In this document: positions 38,411 to 48,004 of the stretch, piece after piece
Position numbering within the stretch: the stretch's first letter is position 1
Layout of the letters: the number at the start of each line of letters is the position of its first letter
NCBI RefSeq assembly: GCF_001652265.1
Contig: NZ_LWBS01000022.1
Location: forward strand, 105,407-169,406
Length of the DNA: 64,000 nucleotides
Source: Rhizobium leguminosarum
GTDB lineage: Bacteria > Pseudomonadota > Alphaproteobacteria > Rhizobiales > Rhizobiaceae
Reading direction: 5' to 3'
Notes under the pieces: generated by a model
Database searches by the model: none
Seen by the model: only the letters and a program-made list of their open reading frames with translations
What the model was told of the DNA's origin: nothing
Position numbers and translations under genes: made by a program

Positions 38411-39661
38411 ATGGTATCGGGAAACCCGCCACGCCATTCGAAGAGCGCCGACGAGCCGGTCACGATCGACCTCGATGCACAGGAATTCGCCTCTGCAGCC
38501 GATACCGAAAAACCGGTAGACAATGATGCTGGCGAGGTCGACAGCACCGTCGCCGCGGATGACGGCCTGCCGTCCGAAACCGAGACCGCGTCGCATGCCG
38601 AAGATGAAGAGAAGCCTGTGATGGATGCGCCGGAGGAGGAACCGGTAGCTCCAGAACCCTCCTTCACCCCTCCTCTCGAACAGCCTGCGCCGAAGAGCGC
38701 CGGCACCTCCGGCCTCATTGCCGCCGGCATCGTCGGCGGCCTCGTGGCGCTGCTTGGCGCCGGCGCCATCCAGTATGCCGGTTACTCCCCTGGCTCTTCC
38801 ACGCCGCAGACGACATCGCCGGAGACGGCCGATCTTGCCGGCGAGATCGACGGCCTGAAACAGACCGTCGCCAACCTTGCCGCCAATCCGGCGAGCACAG
38901 ATGACGGCGAGCTTGCGAAACGCGTTGCTGCGCTGGAAACGACCGCCAAGGCCCCCGCAGCCGGTGCGCCGGCCGATGCTGTCAACGTCGAGGCGCTCAA
39001 CCAGAAGATTGCGGAACTGACCGGTCAGGTCGACCAGCTGCGCTCGACGCTTGCCCAGTCATCCGAGCAGCAGACGACGAACGGCGCCGATATCGCCAAG
39101 CGTCTGGAAGAGGCCGAAAAGAAGCTGAACGAGCCGCGCGAGGACGTCGCCGTTGCCCGGGCGATCGCGGCTGCCGCCCTGAAGGCGGCGATCGATCGCG
39201 GTGGCCCGTTCCTGGCCGAACTCGACACCTTCGCCGGCGTCGCACCCGACGATCCAGCCGTCGCCGACCTTAGAACCTTTGCCGAGACGGGCATTCCCTC
39301 ACGCACCGAGCTGGTGCGCGAGGTTCCCGATGTCGCCACCGCGATCGTTGAAGCCGTCAACCAGCCGGACCCGAACCAGAGCTGGTCGGATCGGCTGATG
39401 TCGAGCGCCAAGTCGCTGGTGAGCGTCCGCCCCGTCGGCAATATCGAGGGCGAAAGCGTCGAAGCCATTGCCGCCCGCATGGAGGAGAAGGTGAAGAGCG
39501 GCGACCTGCCAGGCGCCTCCGCCGAATGGAATAACCTGCCCGCTTCCGGCAAGCAGGCGTCCGCCGCCTTCAAGCAATCGCTCGAAGCGCGCATCCGCGT
39601 CGAGGAGCTGGTTGGCGGGGCGCTGTCGAAAGCGGTTTCCGGCACCGGCAAGGAAGGATAA
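38411..39661 (+). CDS. Mic60/mitofilin-type inner-membrane protein
   Basis: A 416-residue protein matching alphaproteobacterial mitofilin (COG4223), the homologue of the mitochondrial cristae-organising Mic60. An acidic, low-complexity N-terminus (1-100) leads to one transmembrane helix (GLIAAGIVGGLVALLGAGAI), then a coiled-coil region with Gln/Leu/Glu-rich heptads (about 135-240) and a C-terminal mitofilin-like domain (GGPFLAELDTFAGVAPDDPA to the end). The ATG at 38411 follows AGAGGA by 4-5 nt; the frame is open 7 codons earlier. hemY follows by 4 nt, the neighbourhood typical for bacterial mic60. Confidence 0.88.
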   Translation: MVSGNPPRHSKSADEPVTIDLDAQEFASAADTEKPVDNDAGEVDSTVAADDGLPSETETASHAEDEEKPVMDAPEEEPVAPEPSFTPPLEQPAPKSAGTSGLIAAGIVGGLVALLGAGAIQYAGYSPGSSTPQTTSPETADLAGEIDGLKQTVANLAANPASTDDGELAKRVAALETTAKAPAAGAPADAVNVEALNQKIAELTGQVDQLRSTLAQSSEQQTTNGADIAKRLEEAEKKLNEPREDVAVARAIAAAALKAAIDRGGPFLAELDTFAGVAPDDPAVADLRTFAETGIPSRTELVREVPDVATAIVEAVNQPDPNQSWSDRLMSSAKSLVSVRPVGNIEGESVEAIAARMEEKVKSGDLPGASAEWNNLPASGKQASAAFKQSLEARIRVEELVGGALSKAVSGTGKEG

Positions 39662-39665
39662 AACC

Positions 39666-41288
39666 ATGCTGATCCGCCTTGTCGTCTTCGCCCTCTTCGT
39701 ATTGCTTCTCGCCCTTGGCTTCGCCTGGCTCGCCGATCGTCCCGGCGACCTCTCGCTGATCTGGGAGGGCCAGATCTACCAGACGAAGCTGATCGTCGCC
39801 GCCAGCGCGATCATCGCTCTCATTGCCGCCGTGATGATCGCCTGGTGGTTCGTCCGTCTCGTCTGGACCTCGCCGCACTCGGTCACGCGTTATTTCCGCG
39901 CCCGCAAGCGGGACCGCGCCTATCAGGCGCTGTCGACCGGCCTGATCGCCGCGGGCGCCGGCAATGCGCTGCTTGCCCGCAAGATGGCGGCCCGCTCGCG
40001 CGGCCTCATTCGCGCCGATCAGGAACCTCTGATCAACCTGCTCGAGGCCCAGGCCGCCCTCATCGAAGGTCGCCATGACGAAGCGCGCGCCAAGTTCGAG
40101 GCCATGGCCAACGATCCCGAGACGCGCGAGCTCGGTCTGCGCGGCCTCTATCTGGAAGCCCGCCGTCTCGGGGCCAACGAGGCCGCCCGCCAATATGCCG
40201 AAAAGGCTGCCGACAACGCGCCCTATCTTCCCTGGGCCGCACAGGCGACGCTCGAATATCGCAGCCAGGCCGGCCGCTGGGACGATGCGATCCGCCTGCT
40301 CGAACAGCAGAAAGCCGCCCGCGTCGTCGAAAAGGCCGAAGCCAACCGTCTGCACGCCGTCCTCCTGACGGCGCGCGCCGGCGAGAAGCTGGAAAGCAAC
40401 CCGACGGGTGCCCGCGACGACGCGCTGCAGGCGCTGAAGCTTACCGCCGATTTCATTCCGGCGGCCCTCATCGCCGCAAAGGCGCTGTTCCGCGAAGGCG
40501 GCGTGCGCAAGGCAGCCTCGATCCTCGAACAGGCATGGAAATCGGCCCCTCATCCTGAGATCGGACAAGCCTATGTCCGGGCCCGCAGCGGCGATTCCAC
40601 GCTCGACCGGCTGAAGCGCGCCGAGCGGCTGGAAGGGCAGCGCCCGAACAATGTCGAATCCCTTCTCGTCGTCGCCCAGGGAGCACTCGACGCGCAGGAC
40701 TTCGCCAAGGCTCGCGCCAAGGCGGAGGCGGCGGCCCGCATGCAGCCGCGTGAAGCCGCCTACCTGCTCTTGGCCGACATCGAAGAAGCAGAGACTGGCG
40801 ACCAGGGCCGCGTGCGCCATTGGCTGGCTCAGGCACTCAAGGCGCCGCGCGATCCGGCCTGGGTGGCAGACGGCTTCGTATCCGACAAGTGGCTGCCGGT
40901 ATCGCCCGTGACCGGCCGCCTCGACGCCTTCGAATGGAAGGCGCCCTTCGGCCAGATCGAGGGTCCGCTCGAAGACGGTTCGGCGCCGGGCTCGATCGAA
41001 ACGGCTTTGAAGACATTGCCGCCGCTGCGTGATGTCAGGCCGGAAAGCCCGGTTAACGACCATCGCATCATTGAGCTGGAACGCGCCGCGACGATTGCCG
41101 AGGCTGTGCGTCCCACGCCGGCACCGGCGCCGACGTCGGCCAAACCGAAACCCGTCGAACCGACCGCGGGCGATAAAGCGCCCGCGCCGAGCGAGGCAAA
41201 ACCTTTCTTTGGCGGATTGCCGGATGATCCCGGCGTTCGCGATCCCAGGGTGGAACCGGAACCCAAGACACGGCTCCGCCTTTTCTGA
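39666..41288 (+). CDS. hemY: Haem biosynthesis-associated TPR protein HemY
   Basis: A 540-residue membrane protein of the HemY_N family, not the protoporphyrinogen oxidase of Gram-positives. Two N-terminal helices (LIRLVVFALFVLLLALGFAW and LIVAASAIIALIAAVMIAWW) flank a short periplasmic loop, then TPR-like helical repeats occupy residues 90-400 and a Pro/Ala-rich tail ends the protein. Its role in haem metabolism is inferred from repeated linkage to hemC/hemD. It starts 4 nt after mic60. Confidence 0.92.
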   Translation: MLIRLVVFALFVLLLALGFAWLADRPGDLSLIWEGQIYQTKLIVAASAIIALIAAVMIAWWFVRLVWTSPHSVTRYFRARKRDRAYQALSTGLIAAGAGNALLARKMAARSRGLIRADQEPLINLLEAQAALIEGRHDEARAKFEAMANDPETRELGLRGLYLEARRLGANEAARQYAEKAADNAPYLPWAAQATLEYRSQAGRWDDAIRLLEQQKAARVVEKAEANRLHAVLLTARAGEKLESNPTGARDDALQALKLTADFIPAALIAAKALFREGGVRKAASILEQAWKSAPHPEIGQAYVRARSGDSTLDRLKRAERLEGQRPNNVESLLVVAQGALDAQDFAKARAKAEAAARMQPREAAYLLLADIEEAETGDQGRVRHWLAQALKAPRDPAWVADGFVSDKWLPVSPVTGRLDAFEWKAPFGQIEGPLEDGSAPGSIETALKTLPPLRDVRPESPVNDHRIIELERAATIAEAVRPTPAPAPTSAKPKPVEPTAGDKAPAPSEAKPFFGGLPDDPGVRDPRVEPEPKTRLRLF

Positions 41289-41305
41289 AATGGAACGAAA
41301 ACCGC

Positions 41306-41791
41306 ATGTTCGAACGCTTTCAGGCATTCTTCCAGAATCTCACCGCCGACCACCCGAAGAAAGGTTTTGCCCCTGATGATCCGCGCATCGCAGTGGCAGC
41401 GCTCTGCATGCAGGTCATGGAGGCCGACGGTCAGATCAAAGCCAGCGAGAAGAAGCGGCTGCGCAAGCTCCTGAAGGAGCAGTATGCACTCGACGGCAAG
41501 CAGCTCGATGCTCTGATAGCCGCCGGCCTTGAGGCCGAAAGCTCCGCCGTCGACTATTATCGCTTCACCGCCGACCTGAAACGTCATCTCAATACCGAGC
41601 AACGCCTCGAGCTGATCGGCGTCCTCTGGGACATCGTCTATGCCGATGGTGAGCGCAGCGAGATGGAAGACCATGTGATCTGGCGTATCGCCGATCTGCT
41701 CGGCGTCTCCTCGCGCGAACGCATCCAGAAGCGGCAGGAGGCCGCCGCCAGGGTGACGGATGTCCAGGTTGCGCAAGATGATACCGACTGA
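41306..41791 (+). CDS. TerB-like protein
   Basis: A 161-residue all-helical protein with the TerB-type (COG4103) pattern: two half-domains each with an acidic loop, CMQVMEADGQIKASEKKRL and LWDIVYADGERSEMEDHVIW, suggesting metal binding. No membrane segment. It follows hemY by 17 nt. The name tellurite-resistance reflects family history, not a demonstrated role. Confidence 0.88.
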   Translation: MFERFQAFFQNLTADHPKKGFAPDDPRIAVAALCMQVMEADGQIKASEKKRLRKLLKEQYALDGKQLDALIAAGLEAESSAVDYYRFTADLKRHLNTEQRLELIGVLWDIVYADGERSEMEDHVIWRIADLLGVSSRERIQKRQEAAARVTDVQVAQDDTD

Positions 41792-42533
41792 GCAAAACCC
41801 GAACCGCGACGGGCGCCCGATCCTCATCGTCCTGCATCAGGAGCGGTCGAGCCCCGGCCGTGTCGGCCAATTGCTCGTCGAAAAGGGCTACCGCCTCGAT
41901 ATCCGCCGACCGGTTCTCGGCGAGCCGCTTCCGACAACACTTGAAGACCATGCCGGCGCTGTCGTCTTCGGCGGGCCGATGAGCGCCAACGATCCCGATG
42001 ACTTCATCAAGAAGGAAATCGACTGGATCGACGTTCCATTGCGGGAAAAACGCCCCTACCTCGGTATCTGCCTTGGCGCGCAGATGCTGGTGCGTCATCT
42101 CGGCGGCAAGGTGCAGTCGAATGCCGATGGCTCGACCGAGATCGGCTGGTATCCGCTGCACCCGACCGAGAAGGGCCGCCTGCTGATGCACTGGCCGAGG
42201 ATGGTCTATCATTTCCACCGCGAGGGCTTCGAACTGCCGCGCGGCGCCGACCTGCTGGCCGAAGGCGATGCCTATCCGAACCAGGCCTTCCGCTACGACG
42301 ACAACGCCTGGGGGCTGCAGTTCCATGCCGAACTGACCCGGGTGATGATGCATCGCTGGGTCGTGCATGGCGCCCACCGCTTCATCCTGCCGAACGCCCA
42401 GCAGGGCCGCGAACATCTCGAAGGCCGCATGCTGTTCGATGCGCCGCTGAGAGCCTGGCTCACCGAATTCCTCGACATCGTCTTCGAGGGAAAGACGGCG
42501 AAGGCGGCGTCCTCTATCGCTCTTCGCGCATAA
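41760..42533 (+). CDS. Class I glutamine amidotransferase-like protein
   Basis: A 257-residue class I GATase: AGAVVFGGPMSAND, the nucleophile Cys in YLGICLGAQML, and the catalytic His-Glu in GLQFHAELT. It is a stand-alone domain of the kind often called GMP synthase-like and may act on gamma-glutamyl compounds. The start is 41760 or 41778; both overlap the end of the TerB-like gene by 14-32 nt, implying coupling. Confidence 0.88.
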   Translation: MSRLRKMIPTEQNPNRDGRPILIVLHQERSSPGRVGQLLVEKGYRLDIRRPVLGEPLPTTLEDHAGAVVFGGPMSANDPDDFIKKEIDWIDVPLREKRPYLGICLGAQMLVRHLGGKVQSNADGSTEIGWYPLHPTEKGRLLMHWPRMVYHFHREGFELPRGADLLAEGDAYPNQAFRYDDNAWGLQFHAELTRVMMHRWVVHGAHRFILPNAQQGREHLEGRMLFDAPLRAWLTEFLDIVFEGKTAKAASSIALRA

Positions 42534-42540
42534 TCGGTTT

Positions 42541-43791
42541 CTAAATGGATTCCGACGATACAGTGGGCGCGTGCAGCGTATCGATCCCGCGCAGTTTGGG
42601 GAAACTCGATGCCCAGATCGCCGCCACGACAAGCGTTCCGATCCCGCCGATGACGACCGCCGGCACCGCGCCGAAGAGCGCCGCCATCGTGCCTGCCCTG
42701 AATTCCCCGAGCTCGTTCGAAGCGCCGACGAAGACCATGTTGACCGCATTGACACGGCCGCGCAGCTGGTCCGGCGTCCAGAGCGCAATCAGGCTCTCGC
42801 GCACATAGACCGACACCATGTCGGCCGCCCCCATCAGCGCCAGCGCCGCGATCGAGACCTCGGTGTTGGTCGAGATGCCGAAGATGATCGTTCCGACGCC
42901 GAACAGGGCAACGCCGATGAACATGTAGATGCCGGCGCGATGTTTCAGCGGATAGGCGGCGAGAAAGATCGCCATGACGATGGCGCCAAGTCCCGGTGCG
43001 GCGCGCAGCAGTCCGAGCCCCCAGGGACCGAGGGTGAGGATATCGCGCGCGAAAATCGGCATCAGCGCCGTCGCCCCGCCGAGCAGCACGGCGAAGAGAT
43101 CGAGCGAGATCGCCCCGAGCACCACCTTTTCGGCGCGGATGAAACTGAAGCCGCCGAGGATCATCGCCCAGCTCTTGGTCTCGCCCGCCGTCTTCTGCTC
43201 CGGCTTCGGGATCATGTAGAGAAGGGCGGCACCGAGTACGGAAAAGATCACCGCCACCGTATAGGCGGTTGACGCACTGACGCCATAGAGCAGACCGCCG
43301 AGCACCGGCCCGGTGATTGCCGCGAGTTGCCAGGACGACGAATTCCAGGCGATCGCATTGGAGAGTGCCTGCTCCGGCACGAGATTGGGCGCCAGCGACT
43401 GCACTGCCGGCGACATGAAGGCGCGTTCAACGCCGAAGATCAAAAGCACCGCGAAAACAGGCAAGGGCGTGAAGGTCCCCATGACAGTCATAACCAGCAG
43501 TGCCAGCGTGCACAGCGCGCTTACCAGCGAGCAGAGAGCCGCGATCGCCCGGCGATTGTACCGGTCGGCCACCGAACCGGTGACGAGGATGAGCAGCAGC
43601 GACGGCAGGAACTGCACGAGACCGATCAAACCGAGATAGATCGCGCTGCCCGTCTGGTCGTACATCTGCCAGCCGACCGCAACGCTGACGATCTGCTGCG
43701 AGAAGGAAAGCAGGAAGCGCGCGAAGAAGAAACGCGTGTAGGACGAATGCCGGAACGCGGCAAAACGATCTCCGGTGGGCGAAAACGACAT
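42541..43791 (-). CDS. MFS transporter, EntS-like exporter
   Basis: A 416-residue major facilitator with 12 predicted helices. The loop 2-3 motif is GSVADRYNRRAIAAL, and WDQLRGRVNAV-like sequence (TPDQLRGRVNAVNMVF) fits the EntS/DHA3 group of exporters. The start at 43791 (MSFSPTGDRF) is chosen over 43830. It converges with the GATase gene with 7 nt between stops. The substrate is unknown. Confidence 0.88.
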   Translation of the reverse strand: MSFSPTGDRFAAFRHSSYTRFFFARFLLSFSQQIVSVAVGWQMYDQTGSAIYLGLIGLVQFLPSLLLILVTGSVADRYNRRAIAALCSLVSALCTLALLVMTVMGTFTPLPVFAVLLIFGVERAFMSPAVQSLAPNLVPEQALSNAIAWNSSSWQLAAITGPVLGGLLYGVSASTAYTVAVIFSVLGAALLYMIPKPEQKTAGETKSWAMILGGFSFIRAEKVVLGAISLDLFAVLLGGATALMPIFARDILTLGPWGLGLLRAAPGLGAIVMAIFLAAYPLKHRAGIYMFIGVALFGVGTIIFGISTNTEVSIAALALMGAADMVSVYVRESLIALWTPDQLRGRVNAVNMVFVGASNELGEFRAGTMAALFGAVPAVVIGGIGTLVVAAIWASSFPKLRGIDTLHAPTVSSESI

Positions 43792-43930
43792 GGATGTTTT
43801 CCGAGGAGACGGGCGCCGGAATAGCTGCAAAGCCGCCCGTTAGACATGATTCACCGTGCGTTTCCACACGGCACTTGCCCGTTTAGTCGCCAATGTCTAC
43901 ATGTCTGTCAACAACGAATTGGAGACGACG

Positions 43931-44221
43931 ATGTTTGCGCTGTTTCAAACCATTGATTTGGCTTTGAATATTTACACCTGGATCCTGATTGCCAGTGCCA
44001 TTTTTTCCTGGCTCTATGCCTTCAATGTTATCAATTCCAGCAATCAGTTCGTCAATTCGGTCGGCACATTCCTCTATAATGTCACCGAACCGGTGCTGAA
44101 GCCGATCCGCCGCCGGCTGCCGAACCTTGGCGGCATCGACATTTCGCCGATCATCCTGCTGCTGATCATCTTCTTCCTGCGCACCCTGCTTTGGACCACG
44201 CTGTACCCGCTGGTAGCTTGA
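43931..44221 (+). CDS. YggT family membrane protein
   Basis: A 96-residue protein with two hydrophobic segments separated by the conserved [22 protein letters not shown], the YggT/YlmG signature. Relatives are linked to cell division and osmotic response. The ATG at 43931 follows GGAGACG; an upstream in-frame ATG at 43856 is less likely. It overlaps the DUF167 gene (TTGA). Confidence 0.92.
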   Translation: MFALFQTIDLALNIYTWILIASAIFSWLYAFNVINSSNQFVNSVGTFLYNVTEPVLKPIRRRLPNLGGIDISPIILLLIIFFLRTLLWTTLYPLVA

Positions 44222-44529
44222 GCCGTCCCTGGAGCCTTTTCGATGACCATCTGCGCCTCGCCGTCCGGCTGACGCCGAATGGCGGGCGCGACGCTCTTGA
44301 CGGCATTGAGGCCGACGGCGAGGGCGAAGCGTTCCTGAAGGCACGGGTCACCGCCGTGCCCGAGAAAGGCAAGGCTAATAAGGCGCTTATCCTTTTGATC
44401 GCAAAATCCCTGCGCATTCCCAAATCCAGCGTCAGCCTCGTCTCGGGTGAGACCGCGCGCAAAAAAATCCTCCGGATCGACGGCGACCCGGAGGATTTGC
44501 TAAAAAAGCTCGAGATGTTTTTAGGCTGA
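44218..44529 (+). CDS. DUF167/UPF0235 family protein
   Basis: A 103-residue YggU-type protein: [38 protein letters not shown] and [18 protein letters not shown]. The TTG at 44218 overlaps the yggT TGA; the more upstream ATG at 44191 lies inside yggT. yggT and DUF167 are linked in many bacteria. Function unknown. Confidence 0.9.
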   Translation: MSRPWSLFDDHLRLAVRLTPNGGRDALDGIEADGEGEAFLKARVTAVPEKGKANKALILLIAKSLRIPKSSVSLVSGETARKKILRIDGDPEDLLKKLEMFLG

Positions 44530-44533
44530 GCGA

Positions 44534-45070
44534 TCAGCCTTTCGCCTTCTTGGCGCGCTCGACAGCTTCGAGGATGAGTTCGCCTGCTTCCTTGGAGTCG
44601 CCCCAGCCGAAGATCTTCACCCACTTGCCGGGCTCTAGATCCTTGTAGTGCTCGAAGAAGTGCTCGATCTGCTTCAGCGTGATCTCGGGAAGATCGGTGA
44701 AGTCCTTCACCTTCTCATAGCGCAGCGTCAGCTTCGGCGACGGCACGGCAATGATCTTCTCGTCCTTGCCGGAATTGTCTTCCATTTTCAGGACGCCGAT
44801 CGGGCGCACATTGATGACGCAGCCAGGAACCAGCGGGCGGGTGCTGGCGATCAGCACGTCGATCGGGTCGCCGTCTTCCGACAGCGTGTGCGGCACGAAA
44901 CCATAATTGCCCGGATAGGTCATCGGCGTATAGAGGAAACGATCGACCACCAGCGTGCCGGCTTCCTTGTCCATCTCATACTTGATGGGATGACCGCCGA
45001 CCGGAACCTCGACGATAACGTTGACGTCCTCAGGTGGATTATTACCGATTGCAATGGCGTCGATGCGCAT
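44534..45070 (-). CDS. ppa: Inorganic pyrophosphatase
   Basis: A 178-residue family I pyrophosphatase. The metal-binding signature is [12 protein letters not shown], preceded by [18 protein letters not shown], and [10 protein letters not shown] with [10 protein letters not shown] completes the site. The ATG at 45070 (MRIDAIAIG) is the family start. It converges with the DUF167 gene. Confidence 0.97.
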   Translation of the reverse strand: MRIDAIAIGNNPPEDVNVIVEVPVGGHPIKYEMDKEAGTLVVDRFLYTPMTYPGNYGFVPHTLSEDGDPIDVLIASTRPLVPGCVINVRPIGVLKMEDNSGKDEKIIAVPSPKLTLRYEKVKDFTDLPEITLKQIEHFFEHYKDLEPGKWVKIFGWGDSKEAGELILEAVERAKKAKG

Positions 45071-45212
45071 AAGAAACTCCCGCGAGGTTGAATGTGCTGG
45101 CAGCCAGATAATCAGTTTCATGTGGCAACGCAACATCGCACAGCGCCAATGCTCGACCGCAGCGGCGCACATTCACATCAAAAGTTTCTAATAGGAGATA
45201 GTGGAACGCCGA

Positions 45213-45276
45213 CTCCAGCGCCGCGCGTCTTTTCAGACGCGCCAAGGACGCTGCAGCAATTTGAATGGCCGCTCAA
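45213..45276. repeat. Short palindromic repeat R3, copy 1
   Basis: CTCCAGCGCCGCGCGTCTTT continues with CAGACGCG to form a hairpin, then CAAGGACGCTGCAGCA and TTTGAATGGC. A related copy is at 45969. Its right end covers the GNAT stop codon (45273-45275). Confidence 0.65.
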
Positions 45277-45779
45277 CTCCAGATGAAGCCGATCTTCTTC
45301 AATTGCCTGTGGTCGAAGCTTTCCATGCCTTCGCAGAAATCGACGCCGCCATGATGGCGGTAGAAGTGGCTGGCGGTCTCGTTTTCCTCGAGGCACCAGA
45401 CGACCAGCCCGTTGCAGCCGAGCGACTTCAAGAGCCGGCGCGCCTCGCCGAACAGCATCCTGCCAAGGCCGATGCCCTGATACTCGGGCCGAAGATAAAG
45501 CTCGTAAATTTCGCCTTCCTGCGGCAGAGCACGGGCGCGGTTGAGGCCGAGCGTCGCATAGCCGGCGACTGTCCCGGCAACATCGAGAACCAGCAGCGTC
45601 GCCGGTCCGCGCGTTGCCTTGCGCCACCAGCTTTCGCCGCGCCGCTCGATCATCTGCGTCAGTGCGCGATGGGGAATGATGCCTGCATAGGTGTGTTGCC
45701 AGGCAAGCCTGTGTGTTTCCGATATGGCTCGGGCATCTTGCGGCTCGGCCCGCCGGACATCGATCGACAACGTCTTCAT
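45273..45779 (-). CDS. GNAT family N-acetyltransferase
   Basis: A 168-residue GNAT domain. Motif A, EIYELYLRPEYQGIGLGRML, binds acetyl-CoA, and FYRHHGG is the C-terminal box. The start at 45779 (MKTLSIDVRR) gives the usual length; there is no strong Shine-Dalgarno. A perfect CtrA box lies about 100 bp upstream. Substrate unknown. Confidence 0.88.
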   Translation of the reverse strand: MKTLSIDVRRAEPQDARAISETHRLAWQHTYAGIIPHRALTQMIERRGESWWRKATRGPATLLVLDVAGTVAGYATLGLNRARALPQEGEIYELYLRPEYQGIGLGRMLFGEARRLLKSLGCNGLVVWCLEENETASHFYRHHGGVDFCEGMESFDHRQLKKIGFIWS

Positions 45780-45876
45780 AACGTTTACTCTGGTCCCGCT
45801 AGAGGCAATTAACCATATGCGATGTCGCATCCCGGTTGATTGCCCACAGACTTAACATGTGGACGACGACCAAAAG

Positions 45877-45892
45877 TTAACGCTTTTTTAAC
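45877..45892. promoter_or_regulatory. CtrA-binding box upstream of the GNAT gene
   Basis: TTAACGCTTTTTTAAC fits TTAA-N7-TTAAC exactly. CtrA is the cell-cycle master regulator of alphaproteobacteria. The site is about 98 bp before the GNAT start, the only gene it could regulate here, because typA ends on the other side. Confidence 0.55.
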
Positions 45893-45927
45893 GATTGTCA
45901 CAAGACGGAATCGACGCGGCGCACAAT

Positions 45928-45956
45928 AAAAAACCCCGGCGCGAAGGCCGGGGTTT
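45928..45956 (-). terminator. Rho-independent terminator after typA
   Basis: On the minus strand AAACCCCGGC-CTTCGC-GCCGGGGTTT is followed by a run of six T. It lies about 70 nt after the typA stop and could also work weakly on the other strand. Confidence 0.85.
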
Positions 45957-45968
45957 TGAAGGATTTCT

Positions 45969-46030
45969 CTCCAGCGCCGCGCCTCTTTTCGAGAGCCGCA
46001 AGACGCTGTCGCACTTTGAATGGCTCTTAG
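45969..46030. repeat. Short palindromic repeat R3, copy 2
   Basis: CTCCAGCGCCGCGCCTCTTT followed by CGAGAGCCGCAAGACGCTG and TTTGAATGGC; about three quarters identical to the copy at 45213. Its right end covers the typA stop (46027-46029). Confidence 0.65.
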
Positions 46031-47847
46031 AGCGCCGCCTTCGTCTTTTCGAAACGCTTGCGATCATTTGCGTCGAGATACATCTTGCGCAGACGAATAT
46101 TCTTCGGTGTCACTTCCATCAGCTCGTCATCCTGAATCCAGGAGAGCGCGCGATCAAGCGTCATCCGGATCGGCGGCGTCAGCTTCACCGCTTCGTCCTT
46201 GCCGGCGGCGCGGATGTTGGTGAGTTGCTTGCCCTTCAGCACGTTCACTTCAAGGTCGTTGTCGCGCGAATGGATGCCGATGATCATGCCTGCATAGACC
46301 TTTTCGCCCGGCTCGATGATCATCGGGCCGCGATCTTCCAAATTGAACATCGCATAGGCGACGGCTTCGCCGGGAGCGTTGGCGAGCAGCACGCCGTTGA
46401 CGCGGCCACCGATCACACCCTTGTAGGGCTGGTAGTCGTGGAACAGGCGGTTCATGATCGCCGTGCCGCGCGTATCCGTCAGCAGCTCCGACTGGTAGCC
46501 GATCAGGCCGCGGGTCGGTGCGTAGAAACGCAGGCGAAGACGGTTACCGCCCGACGGACGCAGCTCGACCATTTCGGCCTTGCGCTCGGACATCTTCTGC
46601 ACGACGACACCGGAATGTTCTTCGTCGACGTCGACGACGACCTCCTCGATCGGCTCCAGAAGCTGGCCGTTTTCATCCTTGTGCATCACGACGCGCGGAC
46701 GCGACACGGCAAGCTCGAAGCCTTCGCGACGCATGGTCTCGATGAGAACGGCGAGCTGAAGTTCGCCACGGCCGGACACGTAGAACGAATCCTTGCCTTC
46801 GGCCTCTTCGATCTTCAGGGCAACGTTGCCTTCCGCTTCCTTGAAGAGACGGTCGCGGATGACGCGTGATGTCACCTTGTCGCCTTCGGTGCCCGCCAGC
46901 GGGCTATCGTTGACGATGAAAGACATGGTGACGGTCGGCGGATCGATCGGCTGCGCCTGCAGCGGCTCGGTGATCGAGGGATCGCAGAAAGTGTCGGCGA
47001 CCGTGCCCTTGGAAAGGCCGGCGATCGCGATAATGTCGCCCTGATGCGCTTCGTCGATTGCCGTGCGCTCGATGCCGCGGAAAGCGAGGATTTTCGAAAT
47101 ACGGCCGGTTTCGACCGTCTTGCCGTCGGCGTGGAGAACCTTCACGGCCTGGTTCGGCTTGATGGAACCGGAATTGATACGACCGGTTATGATGCGGCCG
47201 AGGAAGGGGTTGGCTTCGAGGATCGTGCCGATCATCGTGAACGGACCTTCGTGGACGGTCGGCTCCGGAACATGCTTGAGCACCAGGTCGAGAAGCGGCG
47301 TAAGACCCTGATCCTTCGGACCTTCAGGATTGACGTTCATCCAGCCGTCGCGGCCGGAACCGTAGAGGATCGGGAAGTCGAGCTGCTCGTCGGTCGCGTC
47401 GAGGTTCGCAAAGAGGTCGAAGACTTCGTTGATGACTTCTTCGTGGCGGCCGTCCGGACGGTCGATCTTGTTGATCGCGACAATCGGACGAAGACCGACC
47501 TTCAACGCCTTGGAGACAACGAACTTCGTCTGCGGCATCGGGCCTTCAGACGAGTCGACGAGAACGATCGCGCCATCCACCATCGAGAGAATGCGCTCGA
47601 CTTCACCGCCAAAGTCGGCGTGGCCGGGGGTGTCGACGATGTTGATGCGGACACCCTTCCATTCCACCGAGGTCGCCTTGGCGAGAATGGTGATGCCGCG
47701 TTCTTTTTCGAGATCGTTCGAGTCCATCACGCGTTCAGCGACACGCTGATTTTCGCGGAACGAGCCGGACTGCTTGAGAAGCTCATCCACCAGGGTCGTT
47801 TTGCCATGGTCAACGTGCGCGATGATCGCGATATTGCGAAGTGACAT
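46027..47847 (-). CDS. typA: Ribosome-associated GTPase TypA/BipA
   Basis: A 606-residue translational GTPase. G1 is [10 protein letters not shown]3 is [11 protein letters not shown]4 is [11 protein letters not shown]-Tu-like domain 2, two EF-G-like domains and the BipA C-terminal domain follow. The ATG at 47847 (MSLRNIAII) is the family start. A TATAAT-like -10 (47991-47996 on the minus strand) could serve it with a leader of about 135 nt. Confidence 0.96.
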   Translation of the reverse strand: MSLRNIAIIAHVDHGKTTLVDELLKQSGSFRENQRVAERVMDSNDLEKERGITILAKATSVEWKGVRINIVDTPGHADFGGEVERILSMVDGAIVLVDSSEGPMPQTKFVVSKALKVGLRPIVAINKIDRPDGRHEEVINEVFDLFANLDATDEQLDFPILYGSGRDGWMNVNPEGPKDQGLTPLLDLVLKHVPEPTVHEGPFTMIGTILEANPFLGRIITGRINSGSIKPNQAVKVLHADGKTVETGRISKILAFRGIERTAIDEAHQGDIIAIAGLSKGTVADTFCDPSITEPLQAQPIDPPTVTMSFIVNDSPLAGTEGDKVTSRVIRDRLFKEAEGNVALKIEEAEGKDSFYVSGRGELQLAVLIETMRREGFELAVSRPRVVMHKDENGQLLEPIEEVVVDVDEEHSGVVVQKMSERKAEMVELRPSGGNRLRLRFYAPTRGLIGYQSELLTDTRGTAIMNRLFHDYQPYKGVIGGRVNGVLLANAPGEAVAYAMFNLEDRGPMIIEPGEKVYAGMIIGIHSRDNDLEVNVLKGKQLTNIRAAGKDEAVKLTPPIRMTLDRALSWIQDDELMEVTPKNIRLRKMYLDANDRKRFEKTKAAL

Positions 47848-47990
47848 ATGTGAAATCTCTGAGGCTGGGGCGCACGCTCTAGAGGACGCGCCTATTAGTT
47901 TGGGGCGTCCATACAGTTTTTTTTGCGTTTGCGAAAGGGGGGAACGCGCAAAAGCTGCGGCAAGGCTGTCGCCCCGCCGCATTATAGCGT

Positions 47991-47996
47991 GTCATC
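47991..47996 (-). promoter_or_regulatory. Possible -10 element for typA
   Basis: TATAAT on the minus strand, 144 bp upstream of the typA ATG, just inside the gap after the M3 peptidase. No convincing -35 at 17 bp, so this is a weak call. Confidence 0.3.
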
Positions 47997-48004
47997 AAAT
48001 TGTC

